Source: Bemisia tabaci (lineage: Eukaryota; Arthropoda; Insecta; Hemiptera; Aleyrodidae). From it: DNA of 64,000 nt. The stretch is taken from assembly GCF_918797505.1 (NCBI RefSeq), contig NC_092797.1, positions 35,229,372 to 35,293,371 on the forward strand. The letters run 5' to 3'. The notes under the pieces were generated by a model that saw only the letters and a program-made list of their open reading frames with translations, had not been told where the DNA came from and made no database searches. A program made the position numbers and the translations under genes. Position 1 is the stretch's first letter. Every line of letters begins with the position of its first letter. Below are positions 36,274 to 47,675 of the stretch, piece after piece.

Positions 36274-36807
36274 AATATATGATGCTTTTCAATTTAATCA
36301 ATTTTTACGGTTGCATGAATTTTTTAAGTGTCCAAAAAGAGCAGTTGGGAATTTCTTCTCACACAGGTAGGAGTTAGCTGCTACAGACCACGTATTGAAT
36401 TTCTCTCCTATCCTAGGGGTTTCTCGACAATAATATTTGTGTCTTCTATTAAAAGTCGCACGATACAACCGAGAATTTGCGACAATTTTTCTTCCATTAA
36501 CCGAGCTGAACGTATTCAAATTAATGAAAAACGCGGCAGGTGTCAGCGGAGCGCGAGTTACACTCCGACAAAAACGCTCGCGATAATAAATTTATGTCCT
36601 CAATGTCAAGACTAGTTTCTCATTTTTAAGGTTACAATGTTGCTTTGTGGAACTCGGATCGCGGGAGACACCGCTGATTCATTATTTTGACCTTGAGACT
36701 TCTTCGTGCACTATTTGAAAGTAATAAAACCACGTGGTCGCTCGACCGCTGACAAACGCGGCGCGAGACATAACCAACAAATATTCTCAGATTCGCAACG
36801 GACACTG

Positions 36808-37060
36808 CTGCCGTGCTCAGGAAGAACGCCGTATGAACATTCGACAGTTGCCAATTTTCCTTTGATAAAATGTTTATTTATGAAGAAAATTATGAATATT
36901 TTTCCATGAAATTTTCAGGAACTTTAGATCAAAATACAAAGAATATTCCCTGAAAAATTGGAAGAAAAATATTCATAACTTTACCAGGGAATTCGTGTTT
37001 TATCGAAGAAAATTTGGCAACGCCTGAAGACTCATACGGCGTTTTTCCTTAGCACGGCAC
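36808..37060. mobile_element. MITE A, copy 4
   Basis: Left end CTGCCGTGCTCAGGAAGAAC, right end TTTTTCCTTAGCACGGCAC. Both arms are recognisable for 45 bp. Target duplication degraded. Confidence 0.85.
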
Positions 37061-37668
37061 TCTGGACGTTGCGTCTCGTCGGGCGGCAGATGTCGGTTAA
37101 AAATGATTCCCGTCAGGAAAGGAAAATCAGAAATGCTAAGGAAATGCAGCCGTGTTCATAAAACTATGCAAAAGGATACATTGTTTCCATTTTCTGCTTG
37201 TTTTGCACACTCTCCTCAAGTTAATATGCATGCATGAGGGATCTACCTGCTCTGCGTATGCAAAAATATGTTTTCCTTTGATTTACTTGAACATGATCCA
37301 TGTTTCTGTCAAACTGTATTTTTCCGACATACGCTGTTGAAAAATTAATAATACTCCGTGCCATCATGGAAAATAAGATCAATTCAACTTCAACAACACG
37401 TCTTAGTCAGATCACTCATGTCTGACTATATTTCAATTCATTTAGTTCTAATTATCTCTAAATGACTCTAAGATGCACCATTTGACTCTAGATTACTATA
37501 AATGCCTCTAAAATGAAGCCTCGTCATTGACAGTACCTACGAGTCAATTAATTCGACTTATTTATGGAACGAAATAAATATTATATTTTTAACAGTGTGC
37601 ATGAGCCAGTTGATTTTACAGCGCACTGTAGTAGGTTCTGCGACACCTAACCGCCACTGGAATCTGTC

Positions 37669-37911
37669 AAGGGTGAGATTTTTTTTGCGGAGAAAAATTA
37701 CATCTTCAGCATATAAGCGTATGCGAAAGCAGTCCGATTGAACGGCCGACTTTTCTCAGATCCTGATTTTACGACCGATTTTTCCTCAAATCCTGATGAA
37801 ATCGGATTAAATCCTGATTGACCTCAAATCCTGATGAAATCGGGATTAATCCTGATTGACCTCAAATCCTGATAGAATCAGGAAAATCGATGTAGCTAGA
37901 CATCCTGTTAA
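37669..37911. mobile_element. Element I with repeated TCCTGAT phrases, copy 1
   Basis: Ends in GCTAGACATCCTG. The interior repeats CTCAAATCCTGATGAAATCG about four times. The left end (AAGGGTGAGATTTTTTTTGC) is degraded. A scrap of LINE 3' end precedes it at about 37617-37660. Confidence 0.7.
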
Positions 37912-38138
37912 AGGACTCCTCTGAGCGGTGCGGAATTCACGGCCAGCCCCTTGGGAGCCGGAAAAGTGAAGCAATGCTATAGAAACTTGGGGAGATTCGT
38001 TAGAATCGAAACCGTAACGACCAATATGATAAAGCACGATGCGTCCGACGAACTTCATCCGGATGACCGAATCACCTTGATCCAAATGCGAGTGGGTTGA
38101 CGCGTGGAATTTTAATTGATATTTTCGCCTGGACTGCA

Positions 38139-38391
38139 CTGCCGTGCTACGGAAAAACAGCGTATGAGCATTCGGATGTTGCCAAATTTCCTCTCATAAA
38201 ATTTGTATTTTTGAGAACATTCATGCATATTTTTCCTCGAAAATTTCAGATATTTTAGGTTATATTGCGTACAAAACTGTCTGAAAATTTTGGAAAATAA
38301 TGTTCGCAATTTTCCCAGTAAATTCGGTTTTTATCGGAGGAAACTTGGCAGCGTCTGAAGGCTCGTACGGCGTTCTTCCTTAGCAGGGCAG
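38139..38391. mobile_element. MITE A, copy 5
   Basis: Left end CTGCCGTGCTACGGAAAAAC, right end CTTCCTTAGCAGGGCAG. AT-rich centre, no coding frame. Confidence 0.85.
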
Positions 38392-38757
38392 ACTAGTCCA
38401 CGACTCCACGCATGGACTCGCGATATTTTCCCGTGGGTCAGGGCTCTCTCGTAAATTGCACTAATGGGCGCCCGGCGCCCGGCGAAGGGGCCGGCTCGAC
38501 CTGTCATACCACGGAAGAGAACCGTATGTGCATCCCTGTAAGAGGCATGATCAACACATGCTCGTATGCATCTCGGGGCTCATTCCAGACCGCACTTACG
38601 GCTCTTTTCCATGACACAGCGGAGACCCGTGGATATTTTCAAATTAAATCGACGCGAATGGAAACCAGGAGCTGATGGACATGAGACAAGTGCGAGATTA
38701 ATTGGAAACGGACGACTATGATTAGCGGCACGTAGCGATGGATCCGGGCGCTGCTGC

Positions 38758-38922
38758 CAGTGGCGTGGCGTGAATTGCGATACATCGATTGTTATGCCAC
38801 TTAAACCTATGGTAAAGAATCGATTATTAAGGTGTTCGCTGCAAACACCCTGTTTATCGATCCTTTTCCATAGGTTTAAATGACATAACGATCGATGTAT
38901 CGCAATTCACGCCGCGGCACTG
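38758..38922. mobile_element. hAT-type MITE, 165 bp, flanked by a 20 bp direct repeat
   Basis: Ends CAGTGGCGTGGCGTGAATTG and CAATTCACGCCGCGGCACTG; the arms pair almost completely around GGTGTTCGCTGCAAACACC. Instead of an 8-bp duplication, the 20-mer GCGATGGATCCGGGCGCTGC occurs at 38735-38754 and again at 38922-38941. Confidence 0.9.
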
Positions 38923-39255
38923 CGATGGATCCGGGCGCTGCGCTGCGCGCTGTCCGCGGCATGGCAGTTGAACGGTAGGTCAGTGATAAGCGGTTATCGC
39001 ATCAGTGCTCACTTGTTTACCCCTGTAATTTTTTACTCGACTCATGACTTCGTATACGGTCACCGTCCTTCGAGTGCATTCGCACGAAATACCTAATTGC
39101 GAGTTCACGTCATTTCCCCGTGTTCCCTTCTGGGGATTTCTCGCATTGGCGCAATGATCATTCAAGTTTGCTCTTTTCTCAGCCGTTATAGCCATAAATT
39201 CAAATCTTTGAAAACGAGAGTGAAATCTTTGGAAATAATATAGACTAGAAGGCTC

Positions 39256-39536
39256 AAGGTGTCTACCAGAACAGGCTGGTCAAAAATAAGTACTTGTAAA
39301 GTACTTTTTCAGTACATTCTCGAGAAGTTCAGTGCCTCCTCCAACAGAAAAAATCCGTACTTTTTCAGTACCTCCATTTGACGAAATTAGAAAAATTTCA
39401 AAAATTTGAAATTGCGAAAAAAATTACAAAAATTTTAAAAAAATTCCGGACCTTTTTGCACTTTTTCAGTACTTCCGGACCGCCCTTAAAATATCAGTAC
39501 TATTTCCGGACTTGTAGACACCCTGGAAGGCCACGC
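39256..39536. mobile_element. Inverted-end element H, copy 1
   Basis: AAGGTGTCTACCAGAACAGG at the left and GGACTTGTAGACACCCTGG at the right. The interior repeats GTACTTTTTCAGTAC many times. Confidence 0.75.
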
Positions 39537-39574
39537 CCCTTGACTGCTCCGCGGTCCGGACTGGGAGTTGGGCG

Positions 39575-39813
39575 GCGCACACTAGACCGAATCAATAGGA
39601 GGGATCGGATAAAATCTGGAAACTTTGAAAGCTTATATTTTCGAAAATATGAAACAAAAAAGTTTAAGAATGGTTCCATTGGATTTTCCGTAAAATTTCC
39701 TCTCGGAAACACTCCTTGAAATTGAATTCGTGACGAAATCAACATCAAAATTAGAAATTTTAGCCAGAAATTTCATGTCCAGCCTCTTCTATTAGCTCGT
39801 TCTACTGTACGGC
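39575..39813. mobile_element. MITE E, copy 3
   Basis: Diverged ends (GCGCACACTAGACCG / TTCTACTGTACGGCG), with the same internal order as the other copies. It follows directly after MITE H 39256-39536. Confidence 0.75.
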
Positions 39814-39850
39814 GTAGCGGCGAGGAGGCAAAGCTTTTTAGTAACTATTT

Positions 39851-40104
39851 AGACCGCGTTAACCAAAAAGGAACCAAACTACATCCGCTACTGCCAAATT
39901 AATTTGGGCAATTTAATTTGTGTACATGAAAACGGTTGAGCGGATTTGTGCGCAAATTTCAGTACATTTTTCGTACAGCACCGAGCAAATTCCTTAAAAT
40001 TTTCAAAGGAATCCGCACACAAGTTCTCTTGTAAAAAATTGGATTTCCCAGTTAAATTTGGCAATAGCTGATGTTGCTTAGTTCCTGTCTGCTAATCGTG
40101 GCTC
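39851..40104. mobile_element. MITE N, copy 3
   Basis: Arms AGACCGCGTTAACCAAAAAG and CTGTCTGCTAATCGTGGCTC. Internal GGCAATTTAATTT and AAATTCCTTAAAATTT blocks shared with copy 2. Confidence 0.82.
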
Positions 40105-43009
40105 ATTTATTGAGCGATTAAATATTTCTGCTGGGTGTTTCTCACACTGGCGCGACAATTTTTCAATTTTGCTGTTTTCCCAGCAAGTACACCACACATT
40201 CTTTCATAAGTCATTTCAATTTCATGAAAACAGTGAAACCGAAGTACTCCAGATTAGAACTGAAGTTTCAGATGTGTGATCCAAACCTCACAGCTGGACC
40301 TAAAGTGTTCAATGCTCAATCGAAACTTCAGAGATCCATATGACCTAAACTTTGGGTCCCACGCACGACGTTTTTTCTCCGTTTACAGATTCTGGAAACT
40401 CGAGAAACCGTGAAAAGTTAATGCTCCAACAAAATTAGCTAATTCAAACGGTTACGAAGTTTTCGTGAGACACTTGCATTCTGAATTGGCAGTGTCAAGA
40501 AATTAACTTCCTGACGAAAAGGCTTTGATTAACATACTTGCACTGCATAAGGACTTGACGATTTGTTCTTGATTAAAAGAATGAGAGCGAGAGAGAGGAA
40601 ATACAGTTCGTGATTCATATATTCACTCAAAGCCTTACAAAATTGAGGATGATCGAATATGATCAAGAGATGTCATTATGCGATGGGAATGAAAGCCGCC
40701 TCTACAGGCGTTTTGTGGAGTCAGGCACAAAAACTCTTAAAAAGGAAAATAAATCGAGTGAGATGACAATAGCACACCTAAGATGAGCGCTGCATCATTC
40801 ATCGACTCACCCACAGAGAAGACATGCCATAAATTCGGCTTTACTTTTCCGAGATGAGACGAAATACGGAGGCATGTGCATGTCCGTTCGTGAGGCGCTG
40901 CGTGCTGCCTTTTCTTGGAGGGTTGCTTCTACTGTAATTTGATAATAATGTCACGCAGGAGAGAAACTAAAAATTACGGCAAAGTGCACCTAGTGTCTAC
41001 TTCTAGATTTTGTTATTTTTTCTAGAATTCTCCGCAAGGAAAGCAAGGACTGATGCATAAACGGACTGAAGTTCAGAATGGACGCTGGTCGGTTTGAAAG
41101 TGCACATTGTGGGGAATTAAAGAGTAGTAAGTATAAAATAGGACATGCTGTTTCTCTCCGTTTTAGAGAGTACATCATGATATCATGCCAGATAAGGAGT
41201 AGACACGATTTTTGTTTCCTGCAGCAGTAAATACCGCGGAAAGCTTGAACGTATAAAGAAAGAATGGGCTCCAGAAATGAATCCTACGCAGAAAAAGTAA
41301 TGGTCACAAAGTCAATATTGATCATAATGCATTTTTATAAGAATAAAATTGAGAGTTTTTCAAGGATATTTCGAATTTCTGATCTTATTTATACGATTTC
41401 CAGATTTTTCCTTAACTTCCAGACTGATGAAATTTCCAGACGATTTTTCCGACCCGTGGACACTAGACACCCTACGTGACGCACTTTGAACTTTTTCTCT
41501 CGAGAGTATGCACAGGTTTCAGTTCTGAGTTGATAAATCGCCCTGGGATATCTCCGTGAAAACAAGTTAGTTATGCAGTGGTTTATGGGGTCATTGACGA
41601 AACAATTATTCTGATCAACCGGCAGAAATATCACTTTGTCAGAACGGCAGAAAAACTGCAGAATGTGATGAATCCGTCGACGCAGTGTTTATGAGGTTGC
41701 GTTGAGCGACAAAAAACGAGAGTTCCAAAGTTCGATAGACGTCGCTCGGTTGAAAAGCCTCTCCTAACCTGTATGACTGAAGATAAATGCATACGTGCTG
41801 GCAGGCGTATCACTTTCATGAGAGCTTTTATTTTGAAAAGAAGTCATTTCACGAACGCAGGGTTCAAAGGTAAGGCGGCCGATAACGGGATGAAATAAAA
41901 ATAAAATGCGATCATGCACCTTAATTGAATGTGGTACGAATCGTACAATGGTAATTTAGGACAAACTTAAGCTCTGATGACTGCAGGTAGAGATCGAGTG
42001 AAAAAATTAAAAATAGCAAGAGACGCGATAAAAGTCTAATCTCTGGCTGACAATAAGCTCAGACGAGAGATCACCCGTGATGTTCGCTCTCACAAAACTA
42101 TTAGAGGTCACATTTCGAGTGATTTTTCTCGCGACCTAACTTCAAAAGTCATTGAGAGAGAAAATAATAGAGTTGTTTACATACGGAATCTCTCATCCTT
42201 CCGTGAGTGTAATAGTTTTGGTTGAGTTCCTCACCGTGGTCTGTTAAATTAGCGATAATTGTTCAAGGTTGTGAGAATACACCTCCACAGTCAAGCAGGT
42301 TATTTCGTCGCGCCACTACCGTAAGGGCGTTTCTCTATATCCACATGACCCCTGAATAGCGTAGAGTTATATGGAGAGCAGGTGTCACTTGGAAATCGAG
42401 ATACGCCCTTACGTCAGAAGAGCAACGATTCCCCCGTTGTTTCTTTGAATGAAGCTGAGCAGACTTCCAACACTGAGAAAAGTCGACGATTGATGCCAGC
42501 GCATGGGTTGGAGGGGGGCGGGGGTGTAAACACAATTGTTTTTTTACGCCCGGTTATAAAAGAATTTCGTTGGTAAATACTGAGACCCAGGAATCCTGTA
42601 GGCATTCACTCAGAATAACGCTCAATACCTAATATTTTTTAACAAAATTCTTTATTCCCGAGCGCAGTTTCAAAATTAAGAATGAACCCGCGACTGATGA
42701 CTGATGAGAGAAGTTTGTAAAATACTCTTGCTGAGAACACCGGATTTCAACAAGCTCGAAATTTTTTGTCTTGATTAAAAACAGGCCAGTCACACTACCT
42801 ACGCAATTCAATGCTAACGTGTGAAAAAAAAACATCTATTATTGAAATTCGCGGCAAAGACTTAGACTGTGAATACTATTAACGGCAGTGAGGGTTCTCG
42901 CAAGTTGTCAACCTTGTTTTTCCTGCGTTAACATCAGTTATCGAAAATCGGTTCTACCTACGTAAAACAGCACATTTCGATGTATAAAAAAAAGACATAA
43001 CCCACCAGT
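40105..43009. other. No recognised gene, about 2.9 kb
   Basis: Presumed intron. A short inverted pair at 42312-42412 (CGTAAGGGCGTTTCTCTATA / ATACGCCCTTACG) may be a small MITE; no exon recognised. Confidence 0.5.
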
Positions 43010-43017
43010 ACCAGCTC

Positions 43018-43184
43018 CAGTGGCTTGGCGACGTGCTTTGCGATGTATCGATTGATCTGCCATCTAAACCTCTGAAAAAGTATCGATGAATAGGGTGTCC
43101 ACAACGAGCACTTTAATAATCGATTCTTCACTATAGCTTTAAATGGGGAAATATCGATAATCGATCATTGACACCTCGCCACTG
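43018..43184. mobile_element. hAT-type MITE, 167 bp (TSD ACCAGCTC)
   Basis: Exact ACCAGCTC repeat at 43010-43017 and 43185-43192. Ends CAGTGGCTTGGCG and CACCTCGCCACTG. Inner TATCGATN-type sequence as in the other copies. Confidence 0.92.
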
Positions 43185-43192
43185 ACCAGCTC

Positions 43193-44637
43193 GTGAGAAT
43201 CGCCAAGGGTAATCAGGGGCGATGACAGAACGAAGCTCATCCTTTAGTTCTGGCGGCCGAAAACTTCAAAACTTTCAAATTTTAGGAATGACTTTTGAAA
43301 AAAGGGCATAAGAATCCGCGATGAATAAAAACAAATTTAAAGACGCGAAGATACTCCTCCACGAGAAAATGTAAACTAAGCTTGAATCAAAATGCCACTT
43401 TGTAACTGCTTCGGGAATTTTTTCAGTCCGAATGCGTCAATACTGAAAATACAGTACGTTTACTTAATTTCTTCAAGCATGATTTTGACGTTTCCGGCGA
43501 GAAATTTGAGCGTAAAGGAAGTGAATTTCGTCGAGGGTAGACGTCAATGACTTTCGCACCTCAAAATCGATCTTTTTTATGATGGCCAAAGCAAACAACA
43601 AAATACTAAAGGTGCCGAAATTTCGCGTCAAGCTTTTGAAAACCTCTAGGTGCGTGATATTTTTCCATGGAAATCTTCAAACAATCTCGGTGTGCAGACT
43701 TATTCAAATGTTTATTTAAGGCGACAAACGAGCCGCACTGATAGTTAAAAATAGGTTATAGGATGGGTCATAGTCGGCTGTGGTGCAGTGCGACACAGCG
43801 AAGTTTTAGTGCAATATCTGCGCAAAATTTACGAGCGACCAAAAGCGAGCTGGATTGAAAGCTCCCGTAAACTTGCCTCTGTTTCCTAGCAAAATTATAT
43901 TCTGGTGTGCAGAATATTTATCGCAACTCAACCCTTCTCGTTCCTTCTTTTCGAACATAAATTGAATTACGCATTGTCTGCTTCCTAAAAGTGGGAAATT
44001 AAAAAATTAGGGAACCGAGTCTTAGACGTACGACTTTTATTACAATAAACCTACCGAGGGAATTTTTCACGATATTAGGAAGTGACATTATCTTTAAAAA
44101 AATGAAACAGTGATCTATGATTTAGTTTGTGTTCATTAAATGATCTTTGATAAGAACGTAAAAAGTATTTACATTAAAATTTCAAGAAAATTATCTATGT
44201 GTCATACTGTATTCCTCTTATTCAAGGTCATGCTGAACTTTTTGGCTCTAAAAGCCTTTGAAAGACGTGAACCTGACATGAAAGAAAATATTGAAAAATG
44301 CATAACTACATAAAATGAAGATTTGTGGATTTGAATGCTGGATTTAATAGAGCAATTTCCAAGTTTCCTTTAAAATTATTGTAAAAAAATGTTGATGGGG
44401 AAGTTATTAGGTCATCTTGGTCTTCGATACGTAATATATTTCCGGGATAAAACATTCCGAACAACTAAGGTGACATACTGAGAAGGCTAAAAAAAGGACA
44501 GTGTTGGGATTCTGGCTAAAACTACAAATTCAAAATGAATTTGGGTCCGATTTAGTTTAAAAAACTACAAGCTTCTGATACTGGCCACTGGATAGACATA
44601 ATCTTCTGTGAGATATTTGCGAACAGAAACTCTCAAC
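43193..44637. other. No recognised gene, about 1.4 kb
   Basis: AT-rich presumed intron; nothing beyond short frames. Confidence 0.5.
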
Positions 44638-44811
44638 ATGAATTCAAGAGCAATGCCTCGAGCCAGTATTGTGAGCCCGCACAAGCTCAACTTGTAAGTG
44701 CACTGACAGTACTGGGAAAGACCGGCCGGTTTGGCGAAGGGAAACTTCAGATTTCAAGATACCATGAAGAACGCGACTAGTGACGATTCGGCGGAGAAAC
44801 TGCAGAAACGC
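44638..44811 (+). CDS. Possible plus-strand start: two mini exons around a 57 bp intron
   Basis: Seen: an ATG in the context CAACATGA at 44638 opens MNSRAMPRASIVSPHKLN and is cut by a strong donor CTT|GTAAGT (GT at 44694). The next acceptor-like site, AACTTCAG, ends at 44750. Joining the two restores the frame: LFQDTMKNATSDDSAEKLQK, ending at codon AAACGC before a second strong donor GTAAGT (44812). Without splicing the frame hits TAA inside the first donor. The intron would be near the minimum size and has no pyrimidine tract, so the join may be chance. A simpler alternative is a single start at the second ATG (44764). No homology recognised and no downstream exon found. Confidence 0.27.
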
Positions 44812-44982
44812 GTAAGTCCCTTGGGGACATTACATACTTCCTGTCATACTTTACGTACTCAGGGGAAACTGCTTAACATAATTTCTTGAAAATTTCAATG
44901 ATCTTCTATCTGTGTGTAAATAATATTTTGCGAGAATTTTAATCAATGATGTTGTTTTGTTTCTCTTTCTTTTGGTATAATA

Positions 44983-45209
44983 CTGCCGTGCAGCCGTGCT
45001 AAGGAAGAACGCCGTATGCGCCTTCAGACGTTGCCAAGTTTCCTTCGGTAAAATCTGAATTTACTGGGAAAATTGTGAATATTTTTTCCCGATATTTTCA
45101 GACAATTCTGTACGCAATTTAATCTGAAAATTTCAATGAAAAACGAGTTTATTAAGGGAAATTTGGCAACTCTCGAATGTTCGTACAGCGTTCTTCCTTC
45201 GCACGGCAG
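44983..45209. mobile_element. MITE A, copy 6 (TSD AATA)
   Basis: Flanked by AATA on both sides (44979-44982, 45210-45213). The left end shows an extra partial copy of the terminus (CTGCCGTGCAGCCGTGCTAAGG, positions 44983-45004), a 9-10 bp terminal duplication. Lies just outside the candidate promoter block at 45.3-46.1 kb. Confidence 0.88.
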
Positions 45210-45310
45210 AATAAAAAGAGAGTGTGGATTTTCAATCGGGCAATCAAGATACGTGTCTCTGCAGATTCACCGTCGCTTTGCAATTACAAAAACAGCACAA
45301 GTGATCTTAC

Positions 45311-45720
45311 GACACAATGAGTAGAGGCGACAAAAAAAGTCGAAAAAAGGGCAGAGCCCGGCGGTCGAACGGAATTTCTCCTATCCGGAGAGGTCAAATG
45401 CACGAAATGCAGCACTTGAATTCCACTTTCACTCGAATGCCTCCGAAGCACTGACACTGTCGGAATTTCAAGCTCCGGAGCGAGAAAAAAACCAAAACAA
45501 CACACACGAACACTCTTCACTGATGGTTTCGCGGAAAATTAAAAAGAAAAATCAGATCGATGCGCGCATCGAAACTGCGTTGCTCGCACTGACGAGGCGG
45601 GGTTCCGCGATGCGCTGGATTTCAAAACCAAACAAACACGAAAACCCGAGGAGGAAAACCGGGAAACCGACACTGACACCGCGTCGGAGCGGAAGTGTGT
45701 AAGCAAGGAGAAGGAGACCA
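45311..45720 (-). promoter_or_regulatory. Candidate alternative first exon (5' UTR) and donor, minus strand
   Basis: Seen: read on the minus strand this stretch resembles an insect 5' UTR. It contains initiator-like TCAGTG/GTCAGTG motifs, runs such as GTGTTCGTGTGTG and CATTCGAGTGAAAGTGGA, no good ATG-initiated frame, and a candidate donor TGTGTC|GTAAGA (GT at 45310-45309). It follows directly from the GC-rich island at 45720-46080. Inference: an internal promoter of the minus-strand gene whose first exon splices to 18578-18611 or to a later exon. Long open frames here on both strands follow from high GC. The exact transcription start cannot be placed. Confidence 0.4.
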
Positions 45721-46080
45721 CAAGAGGATCGCGTTTCGCGAATGAGCTCACTGGCGATGGCGCTGTCGGCGGAAAAGACGGAGGCGATTTTCCCGGCGCG
45801 AGTCGCACGCTGGCGGGTGAGTTTACGCGCGGGCCAGACTGGCGTGAAGAGCGCGGCGGCTCCTGATCGGTTGCGCGACGACGACGGGAAACAACTGAGG
45901 CGCGAAGACCAAGACGGAGACGGAGACGGCGGCCGAGCCGGTAGCATGCCGCAGCCCGCAGCGGTGCGGTGTTGCGGCGGCGGTGGGAGTCGCGGCGCCG
46001 CGCCGCGGGTCCGGGGAAGACGCCGATAATCGCGAGAAATTCGGCGATGCTTGTAGCTTGTCGCCGCCGATGCAACGAGA
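45720..46080. promoter_or_regulatory. GC-rich CpG-dense island
   Basis: This stretch is far more GC- and CpG-rich than the AT-rich surroundings, for example GGCGGCGGTGGGAGTCGCGG near 45980. Overlapping frames of 95 to 181 codons exist on both strands, which is expected when stop codons are rare and is not evidence of translation. Its position just upstream, in minus-strand sense, of the UTR-like segment ending at 45311 suggests a promoter region. A bidirectional role is possible because weak plus-strand exon candidates lie at 44638-44811, but those are upstream of it on that strand and so would not start here. Confidence 0.4.
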
Positions 46081-46189
46081 TGCAGTCTCCGCTGCACTAC
46101 TGCACTGCCGTATTACCGAAGATGGCTGAGTAGGTGGAGAGTGTATGTTCTGGTGAAGTGATATGATTAGAAACACCATTGAGGTAAAA

Positions 46190-46451
46190 TTGGATTGCAT
46201 TTTGCGAAAAGGAACCTTTTGCATTGCAATGTTGCTAAGATTGTGCAACTTCTTTTGTCTTGGAGGAAAAACCCGATAATCCATTAATAGTTTCTATTTT
46301 ACTCGCTAAAATCTGTAAATTTAAGACAAAAATTACCATCTAAATTTCATAGTTTTTCACGATTTCCGCAATTTTATTGCAAAAGATGAAGTTGCACAAT
46401 CTTAGCATCATTGCAGTACTAGTGGTTTCTTTTTGCAAAATGCAATCCAAT
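46190..46451. mobile_element. MITE C, copy 2
   Basis: Ends TTGGATTGCATTTTGCGAAA and TTTGCAAAATGCAATCCAA, with the same inner arm (ATGTTGCTAAGATTGTGCAA). Only 12 bp separate it from copy 3. Confidence 0.87.
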
Positions 46452-46463
46452 TGAACTATTAAC

Positions 46464-46722
46464 TGGATTGCATTTTGCAAAAAGGGACCAAGAGCATTCC
46501 AACGTTGCTAGGATTGTGCAACTTACATTCTTTACAATACAATTACTGGAATCATGCAAAAAATTAAATATACGAGGGTAATTTTCGTCATGAATTTATA
46601 GTTTATTGAGAGTAAAGGTGAATATTGTTTAGATGATTAGTTTATATTTGCGAGGTAAACAAAGTTGCACCATCTTAGCGACATTGGAATGCTCCTGGTT
46701 CCTTTATGCAACATGCAATCCA
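46464..46722. mobile_element. MITE C, copy 3
   Basis: Ends TGGATTGCATTTTGCAAAAA and the complement (GCAACATGCAATCCA). Head-to-tail neighbour of copy 2. Either two insertions at one hotspot or a tandem pair. Confidence 0.85.
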
Positions 46723-46728
46723 ACTTAC

Positions 46729-47197
46729 CTTCAGTGGTTTTCTGTGAGATTGCTCACTTGCGACATACGGTTGATTCTCGGTTGATGCAGGCTATGAGCA
46801 TGCTGGCACGAGTTTAATCTACAGGGTGTCTAGTTTTTCTTCCTAATGTCGGGAAATCCTGATTTTTCTTGATTTTCGACCGCTAAATCCTGATTTTTTG
46901 CGGAGAAAAAGAGGCGAATGTAAATTCACAAAAATAGCTCGATGAAAAAAATCCGATCGGACGGCCGACTTTCCCCCAAATCCTGATTATACAACCGATT
47001 TTTCCTCAAATCCTGATGAGATACGGATTCAATCCTGATTAGCCTCAAATCTTGATAGGGTCGGGAAAATCGGGAAAAACCTTGATGCTAGACATCCTGT
47101 TCTACTGCTGGTCTCAACCAGTGAACACATAGTCTGCATCAACTGAGAATCAACCGTACGTCGCGAGTCAGCAGTCTCATAGAAAACTACTGACGGT
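46729..47197. mobile_element. Inverted-repeat element J split by element I
   Basis: About 70 bp arms: ACGGTTGATTCTCGGTTGAT at 46769 and its near-complement ATCAACTGAGAATCAACCGT at 47137; pairing reaches TCAGTGGTTTTCTGTGAGA and its complement. Element I at 46822-47099 occupies the loop. Confidence 0.82.
46822..47099. mobile_element. Element I with repeated TCCTGAT phrases, copy 2
   Basis: Left end CAGGGTGTCTAGTTTTTCTT, right end TGATGCTAGACATCCTG, so the ends are complementary (GTCTAG/CTAGAC). It is inserted inside the inverted repeat 46729-47197. Confidence 0.8.
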
Positions 47198-47204
47198 AAG
47201 TTTG

Positions 47205-47386
47205 TTATGAGTGAACTGATTAAAAGAACCAAAGCAATGTAATTTTTTCAATTTGTTTACTGCTTAAAGCTTTTCGATCTAGTGGTTATCTTCAGAGTAT
47301 AAAATTACATACCTCACACAATAATACAAAAGGTGCTACAAAAGCTGCATGATAGCTTTGGTTCGTTTAATCAATTCACTCATTAC
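47205..47386. mobile_element. Inverted-repeat element, 182 bp
   Basis: TTATGAGTGAACTGATTAAA at the left pairs with TTTAATCAATTCACTCATTA at the right (arms about 35 bp including AACCAAAGC). Confidence 0.78.
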
Positions 47387-47675
47387 GATTTTGGCGATGT
47401 TTGACAGAAATTCTCTGAGAGTGAGTTTGTAGTTTCATTTAACTTCAATGGTGTTTCCAATCCTATCACTACACCAGACCATACACTTCGAATCGATAAA
47501 AAATTTCGACATGTCTGATTTAAAGAAGAGATTGATTTAACTACAACAGACAACTTCTTCTTGTGTTCAAGAATAAAAGCGAGACAAGAGTCAAGACCGC
47601 AAAAATTGATCTCGCAGATTCAACGAGGTGCGAAGTCAATTGCATTACAATTTCCAGAATTATAGTAGACTCTCG

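Noticed and set aside
45539..46097. Long overlapping frames (up to 181 codons) on both strands
   Set aside because: They lie in the GC-rich island where stops are rare; peptides are low-complexity Arg/Pro/Ser with no family, and both strands are equally open.
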